This document shows, in pieces, positions 37,747 to 46,651 of a DNA stretch of 64,000 nucleotides. The position numbers and the translations under genes are program-made. The DNA is from Pelosinus fermentans DSM 17108 (GTDB lineage: Bacteria > Bacillota > Negativicutes > DSM-13327): assembly GCF_000271485.2 (NCBI RefSeq), contig NZ_AKVN02000001.1:3559501-3623500 (forward strand), given 5' to 3'. Each line of letters opens with the position of its first letter. Within the stretch, counting starts at the first letter, position 1. The notes under the pieces were generated by a model. It saw nothing but the letters and a program-made list of their open reading frames with translations, was not told the origin of the DNA and did no database searches.

Positions 37747-38400
37747 TTAGTTAAATTTCACTTCGATTTCGACTGGCTTAGCGCCTTGAATTACATGTTC
37801 GGTTTCTTTTATGTGCAATACGGCTGCTTTTGCCTGAAACTTTGGTCTCGCCATTTGATCATTTTTCGTTGGTACTGGCACAGGAGATTCACCCTTTGCA
37901 TATTTTGCCGCATTGCGCCCAATGGCACGATAGGCTGGCAAATCAAGTAAAGGAGATTGGGAGAAAAGTTCCAGATTACTAAGTGGCGGCAAATCTTTCT
38001 GATGAATTACCGTTGTCCCTCTGGATTGTATACCAATAGCAATTCCAGATCCGCTTAGCTTAGTACCATCATGTGCATCAAAAGCAACGTCAGATGTACG
38101 CAGTACTCTTATTACTCTGGCAATTAACCCTTCTTCTTCAATGCCTGCGATCATTTCACGCAATACATCACTGTGAGGAATATTTACAATGGTTTTATTT
38201 TGATATTTCCCAAAAGCTGGAGCCAAGGCAATTACCACTTCATCGGCTCTTGTGCCTGGACGTGCTTCCCCTTTTTCCACTAAGGTCATAGGACGTCCTG
38301 CAATAGCAGCTGTTGCTGTACTTGTAGTAGGTTTAGGCTGTTCCATACCTTGCAGCACTTGCAGAATGATTTCTCGAATCACTTGCTCGTTAATTTGCAT
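37747..38400 (-). CDS. pduD: Propanediol/glycerol dehydratase medium subunit
   Basis: 217 residues. An N-terminal targeting helix ([20 protein letters not shown]) and linker come before the cobalamin-contacting beta subunit core ([47 protein letters not shown]). The extended N-terminus is the form found in microcompartment enzymes and absent from soluble glycerol dehydratases. Confidence 0.95.
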   Translation of the reverse strand: MQINEQVIREIILQVLQGMEQPKPTTSTATAAIAGRPMTLVEKGEARPGTRADEVVIALAPAFGKYQNKTIVNIPHSDVLREMIAGIEEEGLIARVIRVLRTSDVAFDAHDGTKLSGSGIAIGIQSRGTTVIHQKDLPPLSNLELFSQSPLLDLPAYRAIGRNAAKYAKGESPVPVPTKNDQMARPKFQAKAAVLHIKETEHVIQGAKPVEIEVKFN

Positions 38401-38423
38401 TACACTACACCTCTCTTTCTAAC

Positions 38424-40094
38424 TTAAGCATCATAATCAGACGGATTGATTGCCTGACTGATGTTTTTGATTTCATTCCATCTTTCATTACTAATTTGGT
38501 AGCCAGTTCCTGGACCTTGATAGTCATTACGGCTGTTTACCGCACTGATAACATTAAAGTTTTTGTCCAGAATCGCGGATGTATGGAGATAATCTCCGGA
38601 AATACGCTGTTTCAAAATATTTAAGATATGTTCCGCCAAATCGGTAAAGCCAGTTTTAGCCAATGCTTTGACGATATCGATGCCTGTAATGCCGCGGCTC
38701 ATTAGCTCTTGAGCAGCTTTTAAATCTTCAACTACATTACGTGCCGGCACATCTTTACTGCCGTGAGCATAAGTCGCAGCTTCCACTTCTTCATCGGTAA
38801 TTGCCGGGAAGCCCAGTTCCTTAAATACAGCTTGAAGTCCTTTGGCTGCCTTATTACGAACTGCGATGACTTCTTCTTCTAAAGCCGGACGCAAGCCGCC
38901 GTCTACTTTCAAGTCGCGCTGCAAGATATTCCAATCATCATAATCATCAACATCCCAGTTTGAACCAGCAAACATATTATCATAGTTGGGTACACCGCTA
39001 TAGCCGGAGCAGATAAAGTCTGTACCAGGAAGGAACTGCATTAAGGTACGGGCAGTTTTACGAATATCCGAATGTGTAAAGGTTTGGTCGTTACTGGATG
39101 CTACTTCCATGTCTAACATCGCTGCGCAAAGGTTTTCTGCCAATACAGCGCGAATCCCCGATGGCACAGCAGCCGGCACGCCAATACAACTTACAGAGCC
39201 ATTCTGCAGACCTTGTACTCCAGCGCCTCTGGTAAGCATGATGCAGCGAATTTCCAAATACAGCATGGATTTTCCTTCTGCGTAGCCCATTTGTACTTCT
39301 GAGCCAGTACCGGAAGTAAATCTCATTTTCAAGCCCCGTGAAGCATAGGCTGAAGCAAGAAATGCTTTTGACCAAGGTGTATCATCACCATCAACAAATA
39401 CATTTTCTGTACCATATACGGATATCGTTTCTGCATAGGCAGTAATACCGCGCATACCAAGTTCCAGTTCCGTTGCTTCTTCCAAAGCACATTGAATCAG
39501 TGTTCCACCTCGACCAGCCTGGCTGCCGATTAATAATGCCAAGGCATTAAAAGGAGCATAACGTACAACAGCAACGGTAGTTTCCATTTCATCAAAACCA
39601 CGCAATGCAGCTTCTGCACCATCAGCAGCAATCAAAACTGGATTATCATTTACATTCGTAATATGACATTGGTTAGAAGGAATTTTGCGAGCCCGCATTT
39701 TCTGCATAGCCATCATCATTTCTACTACATTCATGGTATTAAACACAGCTGTCAGTTTGGCAGCGGTTAAACCGCGCACAATGTCAACTACTTCTTTTCT
39801 CGAAACATTTACATCAACAAGCATTTTGGCAATTTGGCTAGCTTCCATTGCCATTGCTTTTTCAGCAATCTTTACATCAATCGCATAATCGGCAATGAAC
39901 TGCTCAATAAAATCGAAATTACTGCGAGCAACGCCGTCCATTTCTACGATTTTGCCATTCTCAATTTTGATACTAGGCACCGGATCGTTAGGGCTGCCCA
40001 TAGCGATCAGGCCAACCTCCGGCCATTCTTTTACGAAACCGTCCTGATTTACAGGGCGGGCAGCTAAGACTTCAAAACGTTTTGATTTCTTCAT
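38424..40094 (-). CDS. pduC: Propanediol/glycerol dehydratase large subunit (B12-dependent)
   Basis: The 556-residue TIM-barrel subunit removes water from 1,2-propanediol or glycerol by an adenosylcobalamin radical. His144 (NQCHITN) and Glu171 (GFDEMET) align with the known active-site His143 and Glu170 of the Klebsiella enzyme, and SSNDQTFTHSDIR carries the Asp-Gln pair equivalent to 335-336. Sequence alone does not separate diol from glycerol dehydratase; the microcompartment context favours diol use with glycerol also possible. Confidence 0.96.
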   Translation of the reverse strand: MKKSKRFEVLAARPVNQDGFVKEWPEVGLIAMGSPNDPVPSIKIENGKIVEMDGVARSNFDFIEQFIADYAIDVKIAEKAMAMEASQIAKMLVDVNVSRKEVVDIVRGLTAAKLTAVFNTMNVVEMMMAMQKMRARKIPSNQCHITNVNDNPVLIAADGAEAALRGFDEMETTVAVVRYAPFNALALLIGSQAGRGGTLIQCALEEATELELGMRGITAYAETISVYGTENVFVDGDDTPWSKAFLASAYASRGLKMRFTSGTGSEVQMGYAEGKSMLYLEIRCIMLTRGAGVQGLQNGSVSCIGVPAAVPSGIRAVLAENLCAAMLDMEVASSNDQTFTHSDIRKTARTLMQFLPGTDFICSGYSGVPNYDNMFAGSNWDVDDYDDWNILQRDLKVDGGLRPALEEEVIAVRNKAAKGLQAVFKELGFPAITDEEVEAATYAHGSKDVPARNVVEDLKAAQELMSRGITGIDIVKALAKTGFTDLAEHILNILKQRISGDYLHTSAILDKNFNVISAVNSRNDYQGPGTGYQISNERWNEIKNISQAINPSDYDA

Positions 40095-40112
40095 TGTTTT
40101 CCCCTCCCTGCT

Positions 40113-40907
40113 TTAGATATACGGTTTAGTTGATGATGGAGCCGGACCAGCCATAGCTTCCAATAATTTGATGCCTACTTCTTTAGCGGCAAGTACTGCT
40201 TGGCGTACGGCACCAGAATCACCAGTAACCTGAAGTATCACTTCATTGGAATAACTCGTCCCGCCTGCTGGACTGCCATAGCCAACTACTTCAACATTAG
40301 CTGTTTTTACAGCAACATCAGACATAAGTACGCCAATGGCAGCAGGAGCACCAACAATCAATCCAAATGCTTTTCCCACTGGAGCACCAAAGGCTTTATT
40401 AATTGCATAGCTTGCCCGAGCCGTATATTGCAGCTCAATATGCCCAGCATCATTGCCATATACATCGCCAAACGTACGATCCAGTTCTTTTAGTGCAACT
40501 TCAATTGCACGGCGGGCATCTGATACTTCTTCCGCGCCAAAGAGAATCAACGATCCATGTCCTGCTCCACCTTTGGTGTCACGAGGCAATTCAATGGTAA
40601 TAATCTCAGTATTGGTTGCCTTTACAGCTTCATCAGCAGCCATAATATGTGGGCCAGCACCAGTACGAGCACCTAAAATACCAATGGAACGATATTTAGG
40701 ATCGATTTTCATTTTTTCATGCAGCATAGGATCGACATTTGCAATCACTAAACCAATGGTATCGCCAATTGCAGTTCCCACAAATTCAGTGATACCAGGA
40801 TTTGCTGAAGCTTTAGGTTTTTCTTGAGCCCCTTGCGCAGCAGGAGTATGATTCTCCATACGCTTTTTAATTTCATCCATAACCTTATCAATTAATTGCT
40901 CTTGCAT
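40113..40907 (-). CDS. pduB: Microcompartment shell protein PduB (tandem BMC trimer)
   Basis: 264 residues with an N-terminal helix (MQEQLIDKVMDEIKKRMEN) and Pro/Ala linker, then two permuted BMC domains (about 45-145 and 155-255; RSIGILGARTGAGPHIMAADEA and AFGLIVGAPAAIGVLMSDVA). The PduB N-terminus is known to tie shell to core enzymes. Its helix here resembles those on the cargo proteins. Confidence 0.94.
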   Translation of the reverse strand: MQEQLIDKVMDEIKKRMENHTPAAQGAQEKPKASANPGITEFVGTAIGDTIGLVIANVDPMLHEKMKIDPKYRSIGILGARTGAGPHIMAADEAVKATNTEIITIELPRDTKGGAGHGSLILFGAEEVSDARRAIEVALKELDRTFGDVYGNDAGHIELQYTARASYAINKAFGAPVGKAFGLIVGAPAAIGVLMSDVAVKTANVEVVGYGSPAGGTSYSNEVILQVTGDSGAVRQAVLAAKEVGIKLLEAMAGPAPSSTKPYI

Positions 40908-40933
40908 ATAATTTCTACCTCCACATTAAATTC

Positions 40934-41209
40934 CTATTTTATTTTGGGAAGAATTTTTTCCACATCGGTATGGGGACGCGGAATAACGTGAATAGACACG
41001 ACTTCGCCAACTTTTTGAGCCGCTGCGGCACCTGCATCGGTTGCCGCTTTAATGGCACCAACATCACCGCGCACCATTACTGTCACTAAGCCAGAGCCAA
41101 TTTTTTCATAACCCACTAATTCAACGTTTGCTGCCTTTACCATAGCATCGGCAGCTTCAATAGCACCTACTAATCCTTTTGTTTCAATCATCCCTAATGC
41201 TTCGCTCAT
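40934..41209 (-). CDS. pduA: Microcompartment hexamer shell protein PduA
   Basis: A 91-residue single BMC domain ([37 protein letters not shown]). The pore-lining KIGSG loop is the PduA/PduJ type through which diols are thought to pass. It overlaps pduV by 4 bases (ATGA). It is about 90% like PduJ by eye. Confidence 0.93.
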   Translation of the reverse strand: MSEALGMIETKGLVGAIEAADAMVKAANVELVGYEKIGSGLVTVMVRGDVGAIKAATDAGAAAAQKVGEVVSIHVIPRPHTDVEKILPKIK

Positions 41210-41649
41210 GAACTACACCTCCCTTCCCCAAAGTGTGCAATTAATTCTTCTATCCCTTCTCCAGTACGAGAAGAAACGAAGAAGATTGGTTCTTTAACAC
41301 CGACTTCCATTAAGCGAGATTTAGCTTTTTCTCGATCAATGCCAGGTACATCGACTTTTGTTACTACCCCAATAACAGGGCGGGAAAACATTCCGGCAAA
41401 TCCAGGCGGCAGAGTTACTTTCAGATTTGTTGCATCCTGCACAACAACGACAACAGATGCTTGCATAGCTGTTGTCATTAATGCCGAATAGAAACGCGGT
41501 ATCTGAGCATATTCTCCCGGAGTGTCAATGGCTCCATCTGAAAACTGGATACTTTGGGTCTTTTCAGCTGACCGGACATCTTTTTGCAGCGTATGAATCA
41601 AAGATGTCTTGCCTGCCCCTATGGCCCCAACTAACATTACCTTCTGCAT
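41206..41649 (-). CDS. pduV: Microcompartment-associated GTPase PduV/EutP
   Basis: 147 residues, Ras-like. P-loop [11 protein letters not shown] is near residue 6, the switch-II-like stretch reads [13 protein letters not shown] and the base-specificity motif VVTKVD near residue 95. In Salmonella, PduV joins the compartment outer face through PduU, whose gene lies just upstream here. The ATG at 41649 comes one base after the pduU stop; ribosome binding is weak, so translation probably relies on coupling. Confidence 0.88.
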   Translation of the reverse strand: MQKVMLVGAIGAGKTSLIHTLQKDVRSAEKTQSIQFSDGAIDTPGEYAQIPRFYSALMTTAMQASVVVVVQDATNLKVTLPPGFAGMFSRPVIGVVTKVDVPGIDREKAKSRLMEVGVKEPIFFVSSRTGEGIEELIAHFGEGRCSS

Positions 41650-41650
41650 A

Positions 41651-41992
41651 TCATGACTTCGTTTGTTTGGGACCACTAAATCCCAAACTATTGACTAATA
41701 AATTGGTTACTTGCTTAAGGGCTGCTTCCACATTGGATACGGTACCGACCAGTACCAGCGATCCTGTAAAACGGTCCATAAAGCCAATTTTTACATCTGC
41801 TGCTTTTGTTGCCACATCCGCTGCAATAATGGCAGCTTCACTAGGGGTAATGGTTAAGATTCCAATCGCCGAAGTGCTCTCTAACCCTAGCTTGTCACAT
41901 AACTCCTTTTTGGGATTGGATATGAGATGGGCTAAGGTCACTTGTTTGCCTGGTACATATTCTTGAACCACTCTTACCTTTTCTTCCGACAT
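41651..41992 (-). CDS. pduU: Microcompartment shell protein PduU/EutS (permuted BMC)
   Basis: 113 residues; a permuted single BMC domain with an N-terminal strand ([18 protein letters not shown]) that forms the small barrel capping the pore in PduU/EutS. The core reads [26 protein letters not shown]. The start at 41992 has GAGG upstream; an earlier in-frame ATG at 42007 is less likely. It is the first gene of the operon, which is unusual next to the Salmonella order where pduU is near the end. Confidence 0.9.
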   Translation of the reverse strand: MSEEKVRVVQEYVPGKQVTLAHLISNPKKELCDKLGLESTSAIGILTITPSEAAIIAADVATKAADVKIGFMDRFTGSLVLVGTVSNVEAALKQVTNLLVNSLGFSGPKQTKS

Positions 41993-42026
41993 ACCATTTC
42001 CTCGCATTCCTTACATTAGTTTGACA

Positions 42027-42032
42027 ATTATA
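42027..42032 (-). promoter_or_regulatory. Likely -10 box of the pdu operon; activator-dependent promoter
   Basis: TATAAT on the minus strand lies 35 bases before the pduU start. The -35 position reads AAAAAC, far from consensus, as expected where an activator is needed. The 290-base gap up to 42301 is AT-rich and would hold sites for the AraC-type response regulator encoded upstream. Confidence 0.5.
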
Positions 42033-42188
42033 ACTATTTCCCGTTTTTAGTTTTTTACCTTGCATATTTATTGCTTAGCCACTGGACATAATTGCTGCAT
42101 CCATCTCAACCATAATCTGGATATTTTTTTCACATTTATCTTGCAGGATTATTTTGTTTTTTTATTCAAATTTTTCTACCATAAAAGC

Positions 42189-42220
42189 AAAATAGGACTA
42201 CTTTACCGTAGTCCTATTTT
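42189..42220 (-). terminator. Terminator of the regulator transcript
   Basis: AAAATAGGACTAC-ggtaaa-GTAGTCCTATTTT on the minus strand, about 80 bases after the response regulator stop. It separates regulator and pdu transcripts. Confidence 0.75.
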
Positions 42221-42301
42221 ATCTTTCATAATCCTTTTTTATTCAGAATTATCTTTTATTCTTTTTTTGCTCTGATATGGAACTTTTTTGCATTCGTTTT
42301 T

Positions 42302-43924
42302 TTACTCTTGCTTGGTATTACGAATTTCATTTCGATATTGATTTGGTGTCATCCCCATTGTCTGACGAAATACACGGCTAAAGTAACTAGCATCTTGATA
42401 CCCTACCTCTGCAGCAATTCGCACCGCCGTAAAATCGGGATTCTGCAGCATTTTCTTCGCTTTTTCAATTCTTACTTTCGTTAGAAAATCCACAAAATTA
42501 AAACCCTTCTCTTGTTTGAAAAGCCTGCTAAAATAAAACGGACTTAAATGCACCGTTTGGGCAACTTCTTCTAAGGATATATTCTTATGATAATTTTTCA
42601 CAATATAATCGCATGCTTTATTAATGACTCTAAGGTTCATACTGCTTCTATTTTCAAGCATATTGTCCATAAAGTGATCCAAAGAAGCAAACATCCATGC
42701 CTCTACCTGTGTTTTATTATTACACTCATTCAAGTGATTAATACAATTTAAATTTAATAGTGTTAATTGTTCTACATTGGCACCACCCTCTACGGCTGAC
42801 CGAGACAATACAATTAACAATTCCAGCACACATGCTTTAATCGTGTCCATATTAGCCTTACTGGCAAATATTCCATCTAACAATTCATGCAGTGCTTCTT
42901 TTGCTTGCTTTCGATCACCGCATCGCACCTTGTCAAGCACATTTCGCTCATAGTGAAAAGGATAGTTAAAAGGTCCTGTAGTCAGATAGGGTACATCCTC
43001 CACGTGAATGATCTGACTATCACCTAAATAAAATCGCTGCTGCTGGGCATGCAAAGCTTCTAAATAGGACTTATGAATTTCTCTTGGATCACTGTAATAT
43101 CGCCCAATTCCGATGGTAATACTGATATTCATGGCTTGCGCAATACATTCTTGTATATCTACAGCAATTTTTTGGGCATTACTTTTTATTCTTTCTTCGC
43201 TTTCCACTTCAGCAAAGCCTAATAAAACAATCAAATTGTCACTGCCAAATGGGGTAACCAGTGCATAATCGCCAGCAACACTACAAATAAGTTTGTAAAT
43301 TTTTTGTTTAATCATTTGCTTTTCTAATTCACTATCACTAGAGGTAAGCTGCTTAAAATTATCAACATCAATAACCAAGACAACACCAGGGTCTACTTTC
43401 ATTCCCAAAAAACGTGATCGTTCTTGAAAATGCTCCATTTCTTTAATATTTCCAGAAATCAAATCATAGACAAAAGACATTTGAATAAAGGGGATGGCAT
43501 CTTCTACGCTTTTCCGTAAAGAAGCTTCTTCTTGTTTTTTCCTCTTCAATTCATCCACTTTTTGAATGGTAAGTTCTAAGGTATGCATAATGTCATCCGG
43601 GCGAACAGGCTTTAAGAGATACTCTACGACTCCAATCGTTAATGCTTGTTTTGCATAACTAAATTCATCAAAAGCCGTAAGCATGATAATTACAGTATCA
43701 GGCGATAAAGCACGAATGCGCTTTGCCGCTTCCAGCCCGTTCATTTCCGGCATGCGGATATCCATTAAAACAATATCCGGTCTTTGCGCCGCAGCAATCT
43801 GAACAGCACTCTTTCCATCTCCCGTTTCGCCAATTACCTTTATGGCAGGACATTTTTGCGTAACAATAAAATGCAAGGCCTGCCTTTCTAATTGTTCATC
43901 ATCTACAATCAATAATGTATACAT
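42302..43924 (-). CDS. AraC-type response regulator controlling the pdu operon
   Basis: 540 residues. The receiver domain (1-120) has the phosphoacceptor Asp in DIVLMDIRMPEM near residue 56 and Lys in YLLKPVRPDD. A middle region (150-400) resembles the YesN-type linker. Two AraC helix-turn-helix motifs lie at about 435-535 (SLEEVAQTVHLSPFYFSRLF and RIAAEVGYQDASYFSRVFRQ). It partners the PocR-domain kinase just upstream (24 bases) and precedes the pdu operon, so diol-dependent activation is the natural inference. Confidence 0.9.
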   Translation of the reverse strand: MYTLLIVDDEQLERQALHFIVTQKCPAIKVIGETGDGKSAVQIAAAQRPDIVLMDIRMPEMNGLEAAKRIRALSPDTVIIMLTAFDEFSYAKQALTIGVVEYLLKPVRPDDIMHTLELTIQKVDELKRKKQEEASLRKSVEDAIPFIQMSFVYDLISGNIKEMEHFQERSRFLGMKVDPGVVLVIDVDNFKQLTSSDSELEKQMIKQKIYKLICSVAGDYALVTPFGSDNLIVLLGFAEVESEERIKSNAQKIAVDIQECIAQAMNISITIGIGRYYSDPREIHKSYLEALHAQQQRFYLGDSQIIHVEDVPYLTTGPFNYPFHYERNVLDKVRCGDRKQAKEALHELLDGIFASKANMDTIKACVLELLIVLSRSAVEGGANVEQLTLLNLNCINHLNECNNKTQVEAWMFASLDHFMDNMLENRSSMNLRVINKACDYIVKNYHKNISLEEVAQTVHLSPFYFSRLFKQEKGFNFVDFLTKVRIEKAKKMLQNPDFTAVRIAAEVGYQDASYFSRVFRQTMGMTPNQYRNEIRNTKQE

Positions 43925-43948
43925 TCTTTTCTCCTTGCTGCACTGCTC

Positions 43949-45160
43949 TTACATTGGACTGTAGGGAAGGCGGATGTAAATGCTAGTCCCTTCTCCTAGT
44001 TTGCTCTCCATCGTAAGACCGTATTCATTACCGAAGTAATGCTGAATTCGCTTGTGAACATTAATAATTCCCAAGCCTGTCGTCTGCCCATGAATTTGTT
44101 TACGTTTTTCTGCACGAAAAATAGCTGCAACTTCCTCGGATGATATACCAATACCAGTATCCCTGACAATGAGAATAACCTCTTCCTCCTCAAGTCGCCC
44201 GCTAATGTGAACCACCCCACCTTCCACCTTACTTTCCAGTCCGTGAATAATGGCATTCTCCACTAAAGGCTGAAGAGTCAGAGGAGGAATTTTTATTTCC
44301 ATAATGGACGCATCCACATCAATATAGGTCTGTATACGTTCGCCAAAACGCATCTTCTGGATCAGCAAATAATCTTTAATGGATTTTACTTCTTGTTCTA
44401 AGGTTCTTAATATTTCTATATCCCGCAAATTATTACGTAATAAATCCGATAGAGCATAGACTACTTCCTGAGTCTGACTCGCTCCCTCCAGCATTGCTAA
44501 ACGAGCTATAGTATTTAAGGTATTAAATAAAAAATGCGGGTTGACCTGAGATTGCAGTGCTTTTAATTCCGTAGCACGGAGCATTGTTTCTAATTCCGCC
44601 TTGGCCTTTATCTCTTTTACAAGGTGCTTGCCCGCAAGATTGGCCACACCAATTTCTACAATATAATTTGACATAATGTAGATTAGATCTGCTGCCGCCT
44701 TTATGCGTTTCTCCGGCACGACTTCCACGATATCAAAAAATTCCGATAATCGTTCTGCCTCCAGTCCCAAATCATCTGTACAGCAGAACATATTGCTTTT
44801 AACATCATCATCTTCCTGGAGCAAAATAACTTGTCCTGCGAGAAATGCACCAATATATTGATTCTCTACAACTATAGGAGCCGCTAGATCCGTCAAGCCA
44901 GCATGACATGTATACACAAAAGGTTTCTGATTACGACGCCCTCCCTTATCATCACATTGCACACATCGGGTTAGCCCTTGAGGAAGAGAACGAACATAGC
45001 TGCAAAACTTTGTGAAATTACTGGGTTTTGTAATCGGATTGCCTTCAGGATCAACAATCACTGCCGCCAATCCCGTTGCTTCAGAGAATTTATCTTGTAT
45101 TTCTTGTAAAATTTGAGTATTGACAATTTCGCCTAAGGTAAATCGATTTAATGCTTGCAC
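43949..45160 (-). CDS. Sensor histidine kinase with N-terminal PocR ligand-binding domain
   Basis: 403 residues, no membrane segments. The PocR domain (about 8-170) shows LQEIQDKFSEATGLAAVIVD, RCVQCDDKGGR and the CHAGLTDLAAPI motif with its Cys residues. The kinase part is LytS/YesM-like: phospho-His in LQSQVNPHFLFNTLNTIARL, N-box LVENAIIHGLE, G-box DTGIGIS. The start is GTG at 45160 with AGGGGAGG 7 bases upstream; a TTG at 45181 would overlap the ribosome site. It probably senses the diol in the cytoplasm. Confidence 0.9.
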   Translation of the reverse strand: MQALNRFTLGEIVNTQILQEIQDKFSEATGLAAVIVDPEGNPITKPSNFTKFCSYVRSLPQGLTRCVQCDDKGGRRNQKPFVYTCHAGLTDLAAPIVVENQYIGAFLAGQVILLQEDDDVKSNMFCCTDDLGLEAERLSEFFDIVEVVPEKRIKAAADLIYIMSNYIVEIGVANLAGKHLVKEIKAKAELETMLRATELKALQSQVNPHFLFNTLNTIARLAMLEGASQTQEVVYALSDLLRNNLRDIEILRTLEQEVKSIKDYLLIQKMRFGERIQTYIDVDASIMEIKIPPLTLQPLVENAIIHGLESKVEGGVVHISGRLEEEEVILIVRDTGIGISSEEVAAIFRAEKRKQIHGQTTGLGIINVHKRIQHYFGNEYGLTMESKLGEGTSIYIRLPYSPM

Positions 45161-45225
45161 TCGCAATCCTCCCCTTATCAAAACTTCTATACTATATCAT
45201 TTGTTGCTATCATCCAACAACCAAA

Positions 45226-45332
45226 CCACTCCAAGACCCCCATCTTTGACAAGCGGGGCCTTAGAGCGGCTGCATCGTTTGATAATAGGGCTTAATACAG
45301 CTAATATGAAAAAATATCAGCTGTATTAAGCC
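45226..45332 (-). promoter_or_regulatory. Double-hairpin intergenic element, copy 3 (before the PocR kinase gene)
   Basis: Minus strand: perfect 14-bp hairpin GGCTTAATACAGCT / AGCTGTATTAAGCC (45332-45289), then CCGCTCTAAGGCCCC / GGGGGTCTTGGAGTGG (45269-45226). It has the same order, spacing and GCTCTA/TAGAG-type edges as the elements at 29737 and 33898. Confidence 0.55.
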
Positions 45333-45422
45333 TTCCTTAACATGATAAGTATTAGATAAAAGGGAAACCAGTTCCTGCAAACAGCAATATTTTACTATAT
45401 TATAGCAAGCAAAGACGATGTA

Positions 45423-46457
45423 TTATACGGCAGCAGTCTGTGCTGACGCGGGTTCACTTAATACAAAATCGGAAAGTCTTGCCATGTTCTGCATAGTGTA
45501 TGACATGGTTTTCAGCATAGAGACCATTAGAATCGCGCCTGTCCCCTCACCTAAAGCCATGTTGGCATGAAGAATCACATCCTCTGCCGGAATATTCCCC
45601 AACAATAGTGAGTAAGCCATACCTGGTTCTTTTGACATATGAGAAGGAATTCCGTACTTTTCAATTGTATTGTCTATACGAAATGCACAGGCATAGGCTA
45701 CTGCTGTGATAAATCCATCAATTACAAAAGGAACACCCAGTTTGGCACATTGCAGCATCCCAGAACAAATACCTACAATGTCAAATCCTCCTACACAGCG
45801 TAGAATTTCTTCGACTTTTTGCATTTTATTTTTATGACGCTCTACACCTTTTGCTACTATATTTCGCTTATGCTTTAAAAATTCGCTGCTGCTCAATCCA
45901 GCTCCATAGCCAACAATGAATTCCGGCGGCATTCCTGTAAGAGCATGTAAAACAGCCGACGAGGTTGTCGTATTGCCAATCCCCATTTCACCAAAAGAGA
46001 AGATATTCACTCCTTCCCGCTGAATAAGGTCTGCTACTACTTCTTTTCCAACCGCCCAAGCCCGATCAAATTCTTCTTGTGTCATAGCCTCTTCTTTCAT
46101 AAAATTTTTCGTTCCAAAGGCTACTTTATGATGAATACCAGCTTCTTTCTCGTTATTAATACCAATATCAATGACGCTGTAAGGTATTTGATTACATTGG
46201 CAAAAACAGCTTATCGTCGCTCTGCCGTCTGCCATATTCTTGGCTTGCAGATAGGTAATTTCCCCAGGGTAATTGACAACACCTTCTTCAATAATTCCAT
46301 TATCAGCTGCAAAGATGATATGATGCGGTTTCATCTCCGAGTGAATTTCTCCCCATGCCATTATTACTTTCTTGAGGTGTTTTTCTAATTTTCCCAAACT
46401 CTGAGGTGGTTTCGCCGCCCCATTCAGCAATTCATCCACTCTGGCTTCCAAATCCAT
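45423..46457 (-). CDS. cobT: Nicotinate-nucleotide-dimethylbenzimidazole phosphoribosyltransferase
   Basis: The 344-residue CobT activates the lower ligand base of cobalamin as alpha-ribotide. Typical features: PPQSLGKLE at the N-terminus, FAADNGIIEEGVVNYP, GEMGIGNTTTSSAV and GEGTGAIL with the catalytic Glu near the C-terminus. The ATG at 46457 has AGGAGGGG upstream; the open frame reaches 46553, but that part is intergenic repeat. A cobalamin riboswitch lies 2.2 kb upstream across the intron. Confidence 0.93.
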   Translation of the reverse strand: MDLEARVDELLNGAAKPPQSLGKLEKHLKKVIMAWGEIHSEMKPHHIIFAADNGIIEEGVVNYPGEITYLQAKNMADGRATISCFCQCNQIPYSVIDIGINNEKEAGIHHKVAFGTKNFMKEEAMTQEEFDRAWAVGKEVVADLIQREGVNIFSFGEMGIGNTTTSSAVLHALTGMPPEFIVGYGAGLSSSEFLKHKRNIVAKGVERHKNKMQKVEEILRCVGGFDIVGICSGMLQCAKLGVPFVIDGFITAVAYACAFRIDNTIEKYGIPSHMSKEPGMAYSLLLGNIPAEDVILHANMALGEGTGAILMVSMLKTMSYTMQNMARLSDFVLSEPASAQTAAV

Positions 46458-46528
46458 ATCTGCCCCTCCTAAAATTATAATAGATAAGAAAAGCGTTAAC
46501 ACATTCTTTGAAACATATAAAACAGAAT

Positions 46529-46621
46529 CGAACCGCAGAGGCGCAGAGAACACTGAGAAAAGATAGATATTTAATTTTTTCTCTGTGTCCTCCGCGGATC
46601 TCTGTGCCCTCTGTGTTCAAC
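46529..46621. repeat. Imperfect palindromic repeat of about 93 bases in the cobT leader
   Basis: GAACCGCAGAGGCGCAGAG-AACACTGAGAAAA and, inverted 20 bases on, GAACACAGAGGGCACAGAGATCCGCGGAGGACACAGAGAAAA. The arms can form a long bulged hairpin. GCAGAGG/CACAGAG dispersed repeats of this look occur in many bacterial genomes. It is non-coding and lies between the intron and cobT. Confidence 0.6.
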
Positions 46622-46651
46622 GTTTCCTCCAATCGCTGATATTAAAAATCG

